Assembly (NCBI GenBank): GCA_047495785.1
Contig: JBLDXI010000029.1
Span: forward strand, 3,472,001 to 3,536,000
Direction of reading: 5' to 3'
Length of the DNA: 64,000 nt
Source: Lepidodermella squamata
Lineage: Eukaryota > Gastrotricha
Shown one piece after another: positions 25,738-36,525 of the stretch. The notes below the pieces were generated by a model that was not told the origin of the DNA, did not search any database, and saw only the letters and a program-made list of their open reading frames with translations. Position 1 is the stretch's first letter. Each line of letters starts with the position of its first letter. Position numbers and translations under genes: made by a program.

Positions 25738-26010
25738 AGATATTCGAAGTTGATATATTTTCTCATCTTGGACTTGACAAATTTTAATTTTCTGTTCTAT
25801 CAAAACTGATTTTCATGCCGAAGCGAAAACTTTTGTTATTTATATCGTGTTACGATTTCAGTCTATTCAAATTGCCAGGTACATGTATTGATTGTCTCTG
25901 CAAATGGATGAAAGTAAAAAACTGCCATATTGCTTTCACCTTGAATTCAAGTGAATATATTTTTTTATTTATTATTTATTATTTATTATCTAAAAAATTG
26001 CAGGATTTAA

Positions 26011-27016
26011 TCAAAATTTATTCAAATTTTTAGGCGCGATTGTTCTCACTTTTCTAACTTTTTTATTGTCTTTTTCCTGAGCCGCAATTTTTCTGATGAC
26101 ATTATACCGATCCCCAGGCCAGCCGCCGCCATTACAATACGATGGCGTTAGTACAACAGTAGGCGTGTTTGTGATGAAATATCGATTAAGATGACCTTGT
26201 TCGTGGTATCGCGCCACGAGTTTCAAATCTAGGTCACTGCGTATCCACTGCGAGATGACGCGCCACAACTGGGTCACCTCGTCTGTCGTGCCGCCATAGA
26301 AAGCGCCGGTGTAATAAATGTGCGTGACCTCGTCGTCTGCAATATAAGCCGCTGATTGAGGTCGCCTTTCATACGGAAATTCGGCCGGGTCTGTTTTGAA
26401 ACGGCCTGGGGCTTGAGTGGCGACTCGATCGCTTAGAATTTCACGCCCGACGCGATCAACAAAATACATTTCAGCATCAAATGAGAAGAAGAAATCGAAG
26501 TCCTGAAAAAATAATGAAATAATTTTCTAAAAAAAATCATTAGGGTGGATTTTTTATATTTTTTAATTCAAGGAAAAACCTGGCGCAATAATAAATAAAT
26601 AAATAAATTTTAAGGTGGATTTTTTAATTATTCTACCAAAATGCAGATACCTTTTCGATCGATCGCCTTTGCGTAAAATTAAGGAAAATTTCCGGCCGAA
26701 AGATGCTGTCCCCAGGCCAGAATAGCCGCTTCTGAGGTATAAATTCGACATTTTCTCGTGAATTTTCCAGCCTTTCGTGATCAGTGAAAATGAACCAATG
26801 AACTCGAGCCCGATTTTTCAGCAGGTAAATATCAGCGGATTCCAGGAGTAATTTCGTAAAATTGAAGTAGTCACCAGTCGCCATGACGAAAAACGCAACT
26901 CGTGGTAAATGACCGCATTTCGGACAATTTGCCGGCTGCTTCCGCGAAATCAGTATCAAAATCGATCCAAACGTCAGAGTGAGCAATAAATTTTTTAAAT
27001 TTCTTGAAAATCGCAT
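26011..27016 (-). CDS. GT6 (ABO/alpha-1,3-galactosyltransferase-like) glycosyltransferase, copy A
   Basis: Golgi type II retaining glycosyltransferase. Exons 27016-26651 and 26502-26011 give 285 residues. Residues 8-24 are a membrane anchor (NLLLTLTFGSILILISR). The catalytic domain shows PRVAFFVMATGDY, WPGDSIFRPEIFL, AEFPYERRPQSAAYI, YYTGAFYGG and HEQGHLNRY, all matching vertebrate GT6 blocks. The metal-binding DxD of vertebrate members (DVD) reads DAE here (FSFDAEMYFVD), and the HDESH block reads HEQGH. The two exons are phase 0. Adjacent copy B is a paralogue. The acceptor and donor sugars cannot be inferred. Confidence 0.9.
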
Positions 27017-27046
27017 AATCTATCAAAAATTATTCGAATTATTTTT

Positions 27047-28059
27047 TTATTTAATAATTCTCGTCCAAAATCGAAGTTTGTTAATATTTTTATCACGAAC
27101 AGCAATTTTTCTGATCAGATTGAAATCTCGGCCATGCCATGCCCACGCTTTTTGATCCGGGAAACAGTACGACGGTGTTAAAATCGTAGTCGGGGTATTT
27201 TCGAGAAAATACCTATTCAAATGGCCCTGTTCGTGGTATTTCGCCACAATTTTGTTCGAAATATCAATTTTAATATTCTCAGCCAGAGTTGACCACAATT
27301 TGATAACATTCTTCGCCAGACCGCCGTAGAAAGCTCCAGTGAAATAGATGTAAAGCGGGTCGCTAGGTGCGATGTAAGCTGTTGAGTTTGAGCGACGCTC
27401 GAATGGAAATCGTTCGGCTTTGTGTTTAAAACGACCAGGCGCCTGAGTTCCAACTAAATCGCTCAGAATTTCGCCGCCAACGCGGTCGACAAAATACATT
27501 TCAGCATCGAGAGAAAAGAAATAATCGTAAACCTGAAAATTCAAAATATTTGAAAATAAAATTTCGAAATCTTTGAATTTCAATTCTTGAAAATGTTCAT
27601 TAAAATAAAAAAATCCAATTAAAATCACTAACATTTTTTGAAAATTACCTCATCTAATTTCAGGTTTTTTGTTAAATTCAGGAAAATTTCCGGTCGAAAA
27701 ATTGAATCTCCAGGCCAGCCGTATCGTTTCTGTTTGAAATATCGAACATTCGGCAGCGGATTCCATGGGAATTTTTTATCGGTAAAAACGAAAAAATCGA
27801 CTTCAGCCTCATCTCGAAGGAGGTAATTATTAGCAGTTAGGAGTAGGTCATTGCTAAAATTAAGGTAGGCCCCAGTTGCCATGACGAAAAATGCCACTTT
27901 TGGCAACGCTTCACAGCCGCAAGATTCTGATGAGAATTGCGGGAAATTAATGAAATAATCGGCATTTCCATAGTTGACAAATCGATCGAATGCGAGGAAA
28001 GCTGCGATCAAGATTGCGACCAAGGCGAGAAATTTCTTCCTTCTATCACGGAGCTCCAT
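27047..28059 (-). CDS. GT6 glycosyltransferase, copy B
   Basis: Paralogue of copy A starting just upstream on the same strand; the two coding regions are only 30 bp apart. Exons 28059-27649 and 27532-27047 give 298 residues with the same single phase-0 intron position. Anchor about 9-25 (FLALVAILIAAFLAFD); catalytic blocks PKVAFFVMATGAY, WPGDSIFRPEIFL, FSLDAEMYFVDRVGG, FPFERRSNSTAYI, YFTGAFYGG and HEQGHLNRY. It has the same DAE in place of DxD as copy A, so the change is shared and not a random mutation. Exon 1 was later duplicated to 32350-32727. Confidence 0.9.
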
Positions 28060-28203
28060 TGAATGAAATTTGTGAAATTCTCATAAAAGTGTTGAGCAAA
28101 AGAATTTTTGATAAATGAAACCTTTATTTTTTCACGAAACGATACAAGGCACGTGGCGACTTTCATTCACAAAAACATTTACGAGATTTTTTAAGTATTT
28201 TTT

Positions 28204-30012
28204 TCAATAGCGATTTGACATGATGTAGAGAAAGATGGCATCGCAAGCCAACGCCGTGGTGCCGAAAATGCCGGCCATATAAATGTCGAGAATTCGAATT
28301 TTCGATAAGCTCAGCAGGCCATGCTTGCCATTTCGGGTTGTCTTATCGACAGCTATTGGTAGAATTATAAGAGAATAAAGTGTTATGATGACGCCGCTGA
28401 TGAATTTTATAAGAACTATGTAGACCAGGTAGACGGGTTCCGAAGTTTTAGGAATTATCGAGAAAACCAGCGTGAGAAGGACTGAATTTCCCAATACGGC
28501 TGTGATTGCGAAAGAAGCTCTTAAAAAGGAGAAAACAAATGTTACAAGAAATAAAAAATCTTCCGAAAATTTGAGGAATCTGAATTTTAAATTTCCTATA
28601 AAAATTAAATAAAATCAATTTAAAATTTAAATTGAAACTCCAAATTTTGGGACTACTCCAAAACAAATGACGACATAAAAAATGAGGCCAAAAACTTGAC
28701 AATTAAGGCAATATGACGCGCGCACATGGTTTTTTCGATGAATATCAGTAAAAAACAGTAAAAAACCATTGTTAAACGTTAATTTTAACTTTGGCGGTTC
28801 TGGTATCACTTGTTTATTTTTTTACCTGTTTTGACGTTTTTGGCTTCTTTTGTTTTGTCTTGGCCGTTTTGGAGTAGTCCCCAAATTTTAAAATTTTAAA
28901 TGAAATTTCAAAATTTTAAATTTGTTAATTTTGTGTTGGCCATTATTGTGTTAGTGAAGTGAAAATTTGAAAATTGAATTTTTTTTAATTTTAATGAAAT
29001 TTCAAAAATCTCAATTGGAAATTGATTTTTTGAAATTAATTCGAAAAAAATAATTTCTTCTGAATTTTAATTGAAGGTTTCATTTTTTCAATTAAATTGA
29101 AATTTGATTTTTTCGATTTTAAAAATTTCATTAAAATTGATATATTTTTTATTTTAACCTGTCTGGCAGTTCTGGAGGCATGGCCAGGCTGAAAACTTGA
29201 AGCAGATACGTAGCCACTGTCGGTATCATAATATTCATAACATAGTAAACATATTTTCGCTTCAGGCTTATCGTAAACAGCAACTGAGTGTAATGAATGT
29301 CACTATCACTCGAGTAAGTTATTTTCTCGAAAGTTAAAGAATCATAAATCGAATCGGTAGCAAACCTCCAAACCTCTGAGTCGTCTAAAATACCGCCGTT
29401 TTTAATGATCATCGCCTCTATAGGGTGAAATTTGCGAGCTGAAAAATTGACGAAATCATTGCCCTGATTCGGCTCGAAAATCAGCGTGCAGTTCAACTTA
29501 TCGAAAGGAAATGTCTCGAATTTAAATGACAAACATTTGGTATCAATGCGCCGAATTCCAATGTACTGACCACGTGGTGGTGCTGCGATAGGAAATGGCG
29601 TTATCTTTATCTCATCGCCACCTTTTATATCGAAAGGTAGAGGATTCTCAACCGCGTTAAGGTGGCTTACGTAAGGATGCCAATAACGTTCAGCATCGAC
29701 GTAGAATGACATGTTTTCAAGCTTGTTGTAACTACATAATTTAGCAAGGCCGGCGTGATTTTCGGCTATTTGCCAGCAGTTCAAAACAGGGCACGGGTAG
29801 TACCAGCCGAATATGAAATAGACGAAAATTGACAGAGTTTTCGCGAGATCGTTGATTTCTAGTATTCGAACAAGTTGTAGGGTCACGTTGACTCTTAGCG
29901 GATCGCGAAAATCGTTAAGGGCTCCATTTTCAAAGAGCAAATTTAGGGCTCGAACGGGCGGGCAGGCATTTGCGAATGACTCTTCCAGGGCTTCAGAAAC
30001 AATTGCATTCAT
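28204..30012 (-). CDS. Cys-loop ligand-gated ion channel subunit, intact copy
   Basis: Pentameric channel subunit. Exons 30012-29159 and 28519-28204 (split codon AG|A) give 389 residues from the first ATG; an upstream signal-peptide exon is possible, as none is seen at this start. The extracellular domain includes IFVYFIFGWYYPC and the disulfide loop from KC to NC with FPFDKLNC; the loop holds 14 residues between cysteines, one more than the usual 13. First hydrophobic helix at YYVMNIMIPTVATYLLQVFSL; three further helices follow in exon 2, with a very short intracellular loop. Ion selectivity not inferred. It is a paralogue of the interrupted gene at 32877/64000. Confidence 0.85.
28520..29158 (-). 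other. Intron of the intact Cys-loop gene
   Basis: AT-rich 639-bp intron (donor GTTAAAAT, acceptor TTTTTAAG on the minus strand). Nothing else recognised in it. Confidence 0.6.
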
Positions 30013-31005
30013 CGTGTTGAAAAACAATCACACAGCGGATTCGGTTTTATTTGAGTAGTGGAGAATCATGCTGCTAGGTTTTATGCAAATAAGCTCCACG
30101 GCAGTACAGGAAATGAGGAAAATGAGGTATTGAAAAAACTTGAATATGCATGTTTTTTGTAGATTTGATGAAAAATCATGATCGTCAATTACAGCAGCTT
30201 CCGCGAAGCAAAGCTAAGCTAAGCGGCGAACCCGTTCGTTGTCTTGTCCGCGAAGCCCCAGCATTTAGCAGAATAGCTAGCCGGAATGAGCTACAGCAGC
30301 TTCGCAACTGTCGAAAGAGGCGACACGGGATAGCAGCAGTGAAGGAAGTTGGATTATCACTGAAAGGGTGATGTCAAAAAACATTTCGATCGCTCCACTC
30401 GCGTATAGCTTTCGGCGCCCGTGCCTTTGACTAACAGGTTTCTGTTTGTTGACTTCAGCCAAGTGCCTACCCACTCACTCCACTTCTCATGTGAACATCT
30501 GAATATCTTAATACGCGAGCGAAGCGAGCTTTTAGCTCACGCTATTTTTCGGATTTTCTATTCAGAATGGTCAAGAATGTCGGCCTGTCTGAAGTCCGAA
30601 ATATGTCCCGTGTGGGTGAGCTGCAGCAAAGATAGAATAATAAAAGTTAGGAAATATTGGCCTTACGACCCCCTTCGTACGACATAAGATATGGAAGCAT
30701 AGAAGATATGGCAGAATGAGAATATTGTATGCCCATCAACCCTGGGCTACTATTGTTTAACAAGTGCTGTGGAATAAAGGAACTCTCTCCTAGCGGCTAT
30801 CGTAAAATTAGAGGCAAGTATCAGCCAGGAATGCAGAATATATATGAAAATCGATGTTTTTCTATAACGAAATTTGTTAACTCGGACCATCTGTTTAGGA
30901 TTACGATTACCTGTATAGAAGCGCGATGTTATCATTTCTTGGGGGCGCAACATTTCGCGAAGAGGGGGTAAACCCCCCTCACCTCCCCCCTCCCACTACT
31001 TCCTA
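30013..31005. other. Intergenic, nothing recognised
   Basis: No coding family, RNA gene or terminal repeat identified. A C-rich run (CCCCCCTCACCTCCCCCC) lies at about 30976-30993. Confidence 0.4.
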
Positions 31006-31009
31006 CACT

Positions 31010-31365
31010 GGACAGTAGCCTGACGGTTTCGAGTTTCGATAAGTTCTTCACTGACCTCGGAAGCGGTACGATAAATGCCAGCTTCCACCTCTCCGACGAG
31101 TAGGCAATAATTGCGAAAATGACGCAGGTAACTCACAAAACAAAGGACCGCCCTTCTTGATGAGAATGCTCGAGATCTTATCACGCCCTGGAGCCTTGAG
31201 CTTCGAGCGCCGCACCGAGCTTCTCATCTCAGCCTTCGAGATTATGACTTTCTCGTCAATCTCCCTGGTTTCGATCGGGTTAAACAACTCCCGATCTTCT
31301 CGAACAACCTTCTCGATCTCGGCGTGATGTGCCTTGATCTCCGAATCGTTCTCGACCTTGGTTCA
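31010..31365 (-). pseudogene. Non-LTR retrotransposon reverse transcriptase fragment
   Basis: The minus frame contains SKLKAPGRDKISSILIKKGG followed by LFCELPASFSQLL, matching the KAPGxDxIxxxxLK motif and the following helix of LINE reverse transcriptases, preceded by charged sequence typical of the linker before it. The catalytic YADD region is absent and the frame breaks at both ends, so this is a dead fragment. Confidence 0.7.
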
Positions 31366-32349
31366 GTTTGCATGAAGTTTGCATGGACGTAGGTATAAGT
31401 TGTACCGGATTACGGTATTAACAATAGAAATTTCACGTTTGCAAAATATGCATTTCATAACTGGTGTAGCAGAGAAACAAGAAGTGAGCCGATGACGAAG
31501 GGGTTGATTTTTGCCGCGGTAGTGTACATATACGTCGTGCGATGGATGTTCTACGTCGTCCTCGTCGTCATGAAATTGCGCAGACACAGTGGTGCGAGTT
31601 GATAAGGCGCCGCTTTGATGCGGGAGCCGCCGGATCAGCAAGTGCTGCAGCGCTGCCGCTGGTAGCTAGAATCGGAGGCGTCGACGGTTGCGCACCCGCA
31701 GCACTGTAATGAGCATCGAAATGGGCGATCGAACAGGCAATAACAGCCTAGGCACTAGGAACTCTAGGGAAGCGGAAGGAAGTCCAACTCTTCGGCGTCC
31801 TCAAAGGCGTCATCGAGTGGCCCGTCACCAAATTCTCTACCCACTCCAAGCCATAGAGGAAATGGATGAAAGACTTGCCCTCGCTTCTGCTAATAGACGT
31901 GCATATTTCCAACAATGCATCACAACTTAAACCCTCCAGGATATCACGCAGCAGTTGACGATGGGCTGGTTTATGCTTTTGGCTGTTTCCGCCCTTGAAA
32001 AACTCGAAAAGCATCATCTCCGCATTCGAAATATTCCTTCTGTGAAGAAGGAACAATCTGTCTTTGTCATAAAGATCGACGTCATTTGACGTTCTTAGAC
32101 GAGGCAATAAGACCAGACATGGTAGACCTGGCAAGCTTGCAGTCAGGTTCAAGTAGAGAGCTTTTTTTAAACTCGACAACACTGTACTCAAAAGTGTTCA
32201 CCGGACAAATGAAGAACCACAAAGGACCCCCAACTTTTCTTGTTCCCCCCAACCACCGCACGAACTCCGTCACGAACTCCGCCAACCGCAGAGTGGAGGT
32301 CGTCGACATTTTTTAAATTAAAAAAAAATTCGAAAATTAAAAAAATGAC
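31366..32349. other. Unassigned sequence between LINE fragment and GT6 exon copy
   Basis: Open frames exist on both strands (for example 31748-32191 minus), but none shows a recognisable domain or splice continuity. The breakpoint of the GT6 duplication lies here, since homology to the GT6 intron stops within a few bases of the donor at 32349. Confidence 0.4.
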
Positions 32350-32727
32350 CTCATCTAATTTAAGAGTTTTTGTTAAATTCAGGAAAATTTCCGGTCGAAA
32401 AATTGAATCTCCAGGCCAACCGTATCGCTTTTGCTTGAAATACCGAACATTCGGCAGCGGATTCCACGGGAATTTTTTATCGGTAAATACGAAAAAATCT
32501 ACTTCGGCCTCATCTCGAAGGAGGTAATTATTAGCCGTTAGGAGGAGAACGTTGCTGAAATTCAAGTAGGCCCCAGTTGCCATGACGAAAAAAGCCACTT
32601 TTGGCAGCGCTTCACAGTCGCAAGATGACGAAAATTGCGGAAAAATAACGAAGAATTCGGTATTTCCATAGTTGACAAATCGATCGACAAAGGCGAGAAA
32701 TTTCCTTTTTCTATCACGAAACTCCAT
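32350..32727 (-). pseudogene. GT6 copy C, exon 1 only
   Basis: Duplicate of exon 1 of GT6 copy B, with VAFFVMATGAY and WPGDSIFRPEIFL. A deletion near the anchor removes most of the transmembrane segment. The donor GTCATT is kept, but no exon 2 with the DAE and HEQGH blocks follows within the next 2 kb. It is a truncated gene produced by the tandem duplication of the GT6 + channel pair. Confidence 0.85.
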
Positions 32728-32876
32728 TAAATGTAAATGCTGAATTTCTCATGAGATTTTTAAATCATCAACCGAGCAACATATTCAGTTTTCCATAAAA
32801 ACAACTTTTATTTTTTCACGAGACGATACGAAGCCCGTGGCGAATTTTCGTTCAGAAAAATAAAAACGAATATTTT

Positions 32877-33753
32877 TCAATAGCGATTTGTCATGATGTA
32901 CAAATAGATGACATCGCAAACGAAAGCCGTAGTGCCGCAAATGCCCGCCATATAAATGTCGAGAATTCGAATTTTCGATAAACTTAAATGACCATACTTG
33001 CCGTTTCTGGTTTGCTTATCGACAGCTATCGGTAGAATTATGAGGGAATACAGTGTTAAGATGATGCCGCTGATGAATTTTATGACAACTATGTAGACCA
33101 GGTAGACGGGTTCCGAAGTGTGAGGAATTATTGAGAAAACAAGTGTTAGCAGGACTGAATTTCCCAATACGGCTGTGATTGCAAATGAAGCTCTAAAAAA
33201 AGAGAAAACAAGGAACATAAATAAAACATAACGAAACCTCCTCAAACTTATGAATGTTCATGGCATAATTTTTTAAAAATTGGCAAATTTATTGAAAAAT
33301 GATTAAAAATGAAGCTTCGATTTAAATACCTATCTGAATTTTGATTCGAAAATCAATTTATTTGATTTCACTTGAAAATTAAGGAGTAATTTTTAAAAAT
33401 TTTGATCATTTTTTAGGAATTTCAAATAAGTTTTTAGAATTGTATTTCAACCTATCTGGCAGTTCCGGAGGCATGGCCAGGCTGAAAACTTGAAGCAGAT
33501 ACGTAGCCATAGTTGGTATCAAAATATTAATGATGTAATACAAATATTTCCGCTTCAGACTTATCGTGAACTGCAACTGGGAGTATTGAATTCCGTTTTC
33601 ATTTGTGTATGTTATTTTCTCGAAATTCAACGAATCAGAAAGTTGATCATCCGCAAATTTCCAGATCTCTGAAGTGTCTAAAATTCCGCTTGAATTCATT
33701 GCTTCCAGCGGGCGGAAGCTGCGAGCTGAAAAATTGACCAAAATGTCAGCTTG
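32877..33753 (-). pseudogene. Cys-loop channel subunit, second copy: 3' half, interrupted by insertion
   Basis: Exon 2 is 33192-32877 and the 3' part of exon 1 is 33753-33452; both match the intact paralogue (RKYLYYIINILIPTMATYLL in the first helix). Reading upstream, homology stops at 33753 after the residues QADILVNFS and resumes at 63503 with ...LIFEPN. The joined product aligns without gap to EPNQGNDFVNFS of the intact copy. Apart from the 29.75 kb insertion I see no stop or frameshift in the visible part, so the insertion looks recent. The gene is presumably inactive on this chromosome unless the insert is removed. Confidence 0.88.
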
Positions 33754-34206
33754 ATGATTGCGCGAGGACCACAGGTCCCCTTAGGGGACGGAGGCCCCCA
33801 TAGACAAGCCGCGCCAGCGCGTATGCTATACGCACCGAATGGTGAGAGAGGTTATACGAGAAACAAAATCATGTGCTATTTCACAAACTATGACAGATAG
33901 AAAAAAATAAAAAATACCAAAAAATCAGCCGCGGTTCCAAATGATAAACAAAGATTTTTCAGCTATACGGCATGAACAGCTGATTTTTAAAAAATAAATA
34001 ACGAAATAACGCGAATTGTTATGCAAATTTATTCATTACCTTGACCTTACGGCGCTAGGTCACGAGAACCACCGTGCGCGCGCGGCGACACTTACTGAGC
34101 TATTACGCCTGATTACGCTAGAAGGGCCGTATCGATAGCGCGCATTACATTTTAAAGACTTTGAATTTGCAGCCCACTTGCCTCCCTCCCCGGGGGGAGG
34201 GAGGCT
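33754..34206. other. Element A 5'-terminal region with conserved hairpins
   Basis: Homologous, though diverged, to 55827-56297. Shared blocks in order: GATGATTGCGCGA; ACAAAGATTTT; a GCTGATTTTT block; TTCATTACCTTGACC or TTCATTGCCTTGACC, then AGGTCACG; and a terminal G/C hairpin at 34180-34205 (GCCTCCCTCCCC/GGGGAGGGAGGC). A smaller stem GTCCCCTTAGGGGAC lies at about 33775. Presumably the transposon's left replication/transfer end. Confidence 0.65.
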
Positions 34207-34230
34207 TCTGACATCTGCTCAGCGAAATCA

Positions 34231-36090
34231 GGCGTTGTCAGGCGAATCGAGTGCATTTTGAATGGTAACGCCATGACGTACAGCCGCGGAGATACACGTT
34301 AGAAACCAGTTTCGACGCACACACGCACCACAAAAGTGGTTCGGCTACGAACCATTTCTTTGGAAAATCACAGAAAAATCAATTTCGTTCCGATTTTTGC
34401 AAATCAAGTGTCATTTTAACAGGCGCAAAATTCCCTACAAACGCAGCCTGGTTTTCAGATGAACGCGAACGATAGCGTTGAGCGCGCTCATGAAAACGTT
34501 ATTTACAAGCCATTAAAAATACGCGAAGTAGTGCGCGCGCCTGTGTGTGCGAGCTTACGCCATGTAATACATTTTTTCTTTAATTATACGCACTCATAAA
34601 CAATAACCGCTGCTGAATCAGGCGTTGTCAGGCGAATCGAGTGCATTTTGAATGGTAACGCCATGACGTACAGCCGCGGAGATACACGTTAGAAACCAGT
34701 TTCGACGCACACACGCACCACAAAAGTGGTTCGGCTACGAACCATTTCTTTGGAAAATCACAGAAAAATCAATTTCGTTCCGATTTTTGCAAATCAAGTG
34801 TCATTTTAACAGGCGCAAAATTCCCTACAAACGCAGCCTGGTTTTCAGATGAACGCGAACGATAGCGTTGAGCGCGCTCATGAAAACGTTATTTACAAGC
34901 CATTAAAAATACGCGAAGTAGTGCGCGCGCCTGTGTGTGCGAGCTTACGCCATGTAATACATTTTTTCTTTAATTATACGCACTCATAAACAATAACCGC
35001 TGCTGAATCAGGCGTTGTCAGGCGAATCGAGTGCATTTTGAATGGTAACGCCATGACGTACAGCCGCGGAGATACACGTTAGAAACCAGTTTCGACGCAC
35101 ACACGCACCACAAAAGTGGTTCGGCTACGAACCATTTCTTTGGAAAATCACAGAAAAATCAATTTCGTTCCGATTTTTGCAAATCAAGTGTCATTTTAAC
35201 AGGCGCAAAATTCCCTACAAACGCAGCCTGGTTTTCAGATGAACGCGAACGATAGCGTTGAGCGCGCTCATGAAAACGTTATTTACAAGCCATTAAAAAT
35301 ACGCGAAGTAGTGCGCGCGCCTGTGTGTGCGAGCTTACGCCATGTAATACATTTTTTCTTTAATTATACGCACTCATAAACAATAACCGCTGCTGAATCA
35401 GGCGTTGTCAGGCGAATCGAGTGCATTTTGAATGGTAACGCCATGACGTACAGCCGCGGAGATACACGTTAGAAACCAGTTTTGACGCACACACGCACCA
35501 CAAAAGTGGTTCGGCTACGAACCATTTCTTTGGAAAATCACAGAAAAATCAATTTCGATCCGATTTTTGCAAATCAAGTGTCATTTTAACAGGCGCAAAA
35601 TTCCCTACAAACGCAGCCTGGTTTTCAGATGAACGCGAACGATAGCGTTGAGCGCGCTCATGAAAACGTTATTTACAAGCCATTAAAAATACGCGAAGTA
35701 GTGCGCGCGCCTGTGTGTGCGAGCTTACGCCATGTAATACATTTTTTCTTTAATTATACGCACTCATAAACAATAACCGCTGCTGAATCAGGCGTTGTCA
35801 GGCGAATCGAGTGCATTTTGAATGGTAACGCCATGACGTACAGCCGCGGAGATACACGTTAGAAACCAGTTTCGACGCACACACGCACCACAAAAGTGGT
35901 TCGGCTACGAACCATTTCTTTGGAAAATCACAGAAAAATCAATTTCGTTCCGATTTTTGCAAATCAAGTGTCATTTTAACAGGCGCAAAATTCCCTACAA
36001 ACGCAGCCTGGTTTTCAGATGAACGCGAACGATAGCGTTGAGCGCGCTCATGAAAACGTTATTTACAAGCCATTAAAAATACGCGAAGTT
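34231..36090. repeat. Satellite array 1, 390-bp unit, about 4.8 copies
   Basis: GGCGTTGTCAGGCGAATCGA recurs at 34231, 34621, 35011, 35401 and 35791, an exact 390-bp period with nearly identical units; the fifth is truncated. Each unit contains the hairpin TGGTTCG-GCTA-CGAACCA. Units here differ from array 3 by blocks such as TTTTGAATGGTAACGCCATG. Confidence 0.95.
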
Positions 36091-36525
36091 GTGCGCTTAC
36101 GGGAAGTAATAATTTTTACATTCGTTATCTATTTTCCCTCTTTCATCGTGTTGGATTTCTTTTATACGTTGTCTTGAGTACGTGTTGATTGTTTTTCATT
36201 TTTTTTGCTAGCATTGATGCTGAAATTCATGACATGACGTTATAATTGATGTTTCATCCGCTGACATTGCGTCACACCTGTATTCAAGGACAATACACCT
36301 GATAATTGATGAAGTCTTGTGTAATACAAGTCATCGATGTCGACCGGCGTATACTGACTCATGATGCAATTGTCGGCGGAGTGATCGTTTCTCGCCGTCT
36401 GGCGTTATATAAGCAGTTACTTTTACGCTCGATTTTCGTCTCCAAGTGCGGCGATTTCATTCAGCGAATCTTTTCTGAATTTTAAACGATTTAACACGAT
36501 TATCAACGTTTTAAACGACCATATC
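36091..36525 (+). promoter_or_regulatory. Promoter region of the RPA-like gene
   Basis: A TATA box (TATATAAG, 36406-36413) lies about 115 bases before the ATG, within GGCGTTATATAAGCAG. Non-repetitive sequence follows the end of array 1. The start site is inferred to be near 36435. Confidence 0.55.

Noticed and set aside
29852-30058. Plus-strand frame over the channel exon
   Set aside because: Antisense shadow of the well-supported minus-strand Cys-loop gene.
31748-32191. 147-codon minus-strand frame beside the LINE fragment, possible gag-like ORF
   Set aside because: No zinc knuckle or other retroelement motif could be found, and it overlaps an open frame on the other strand.
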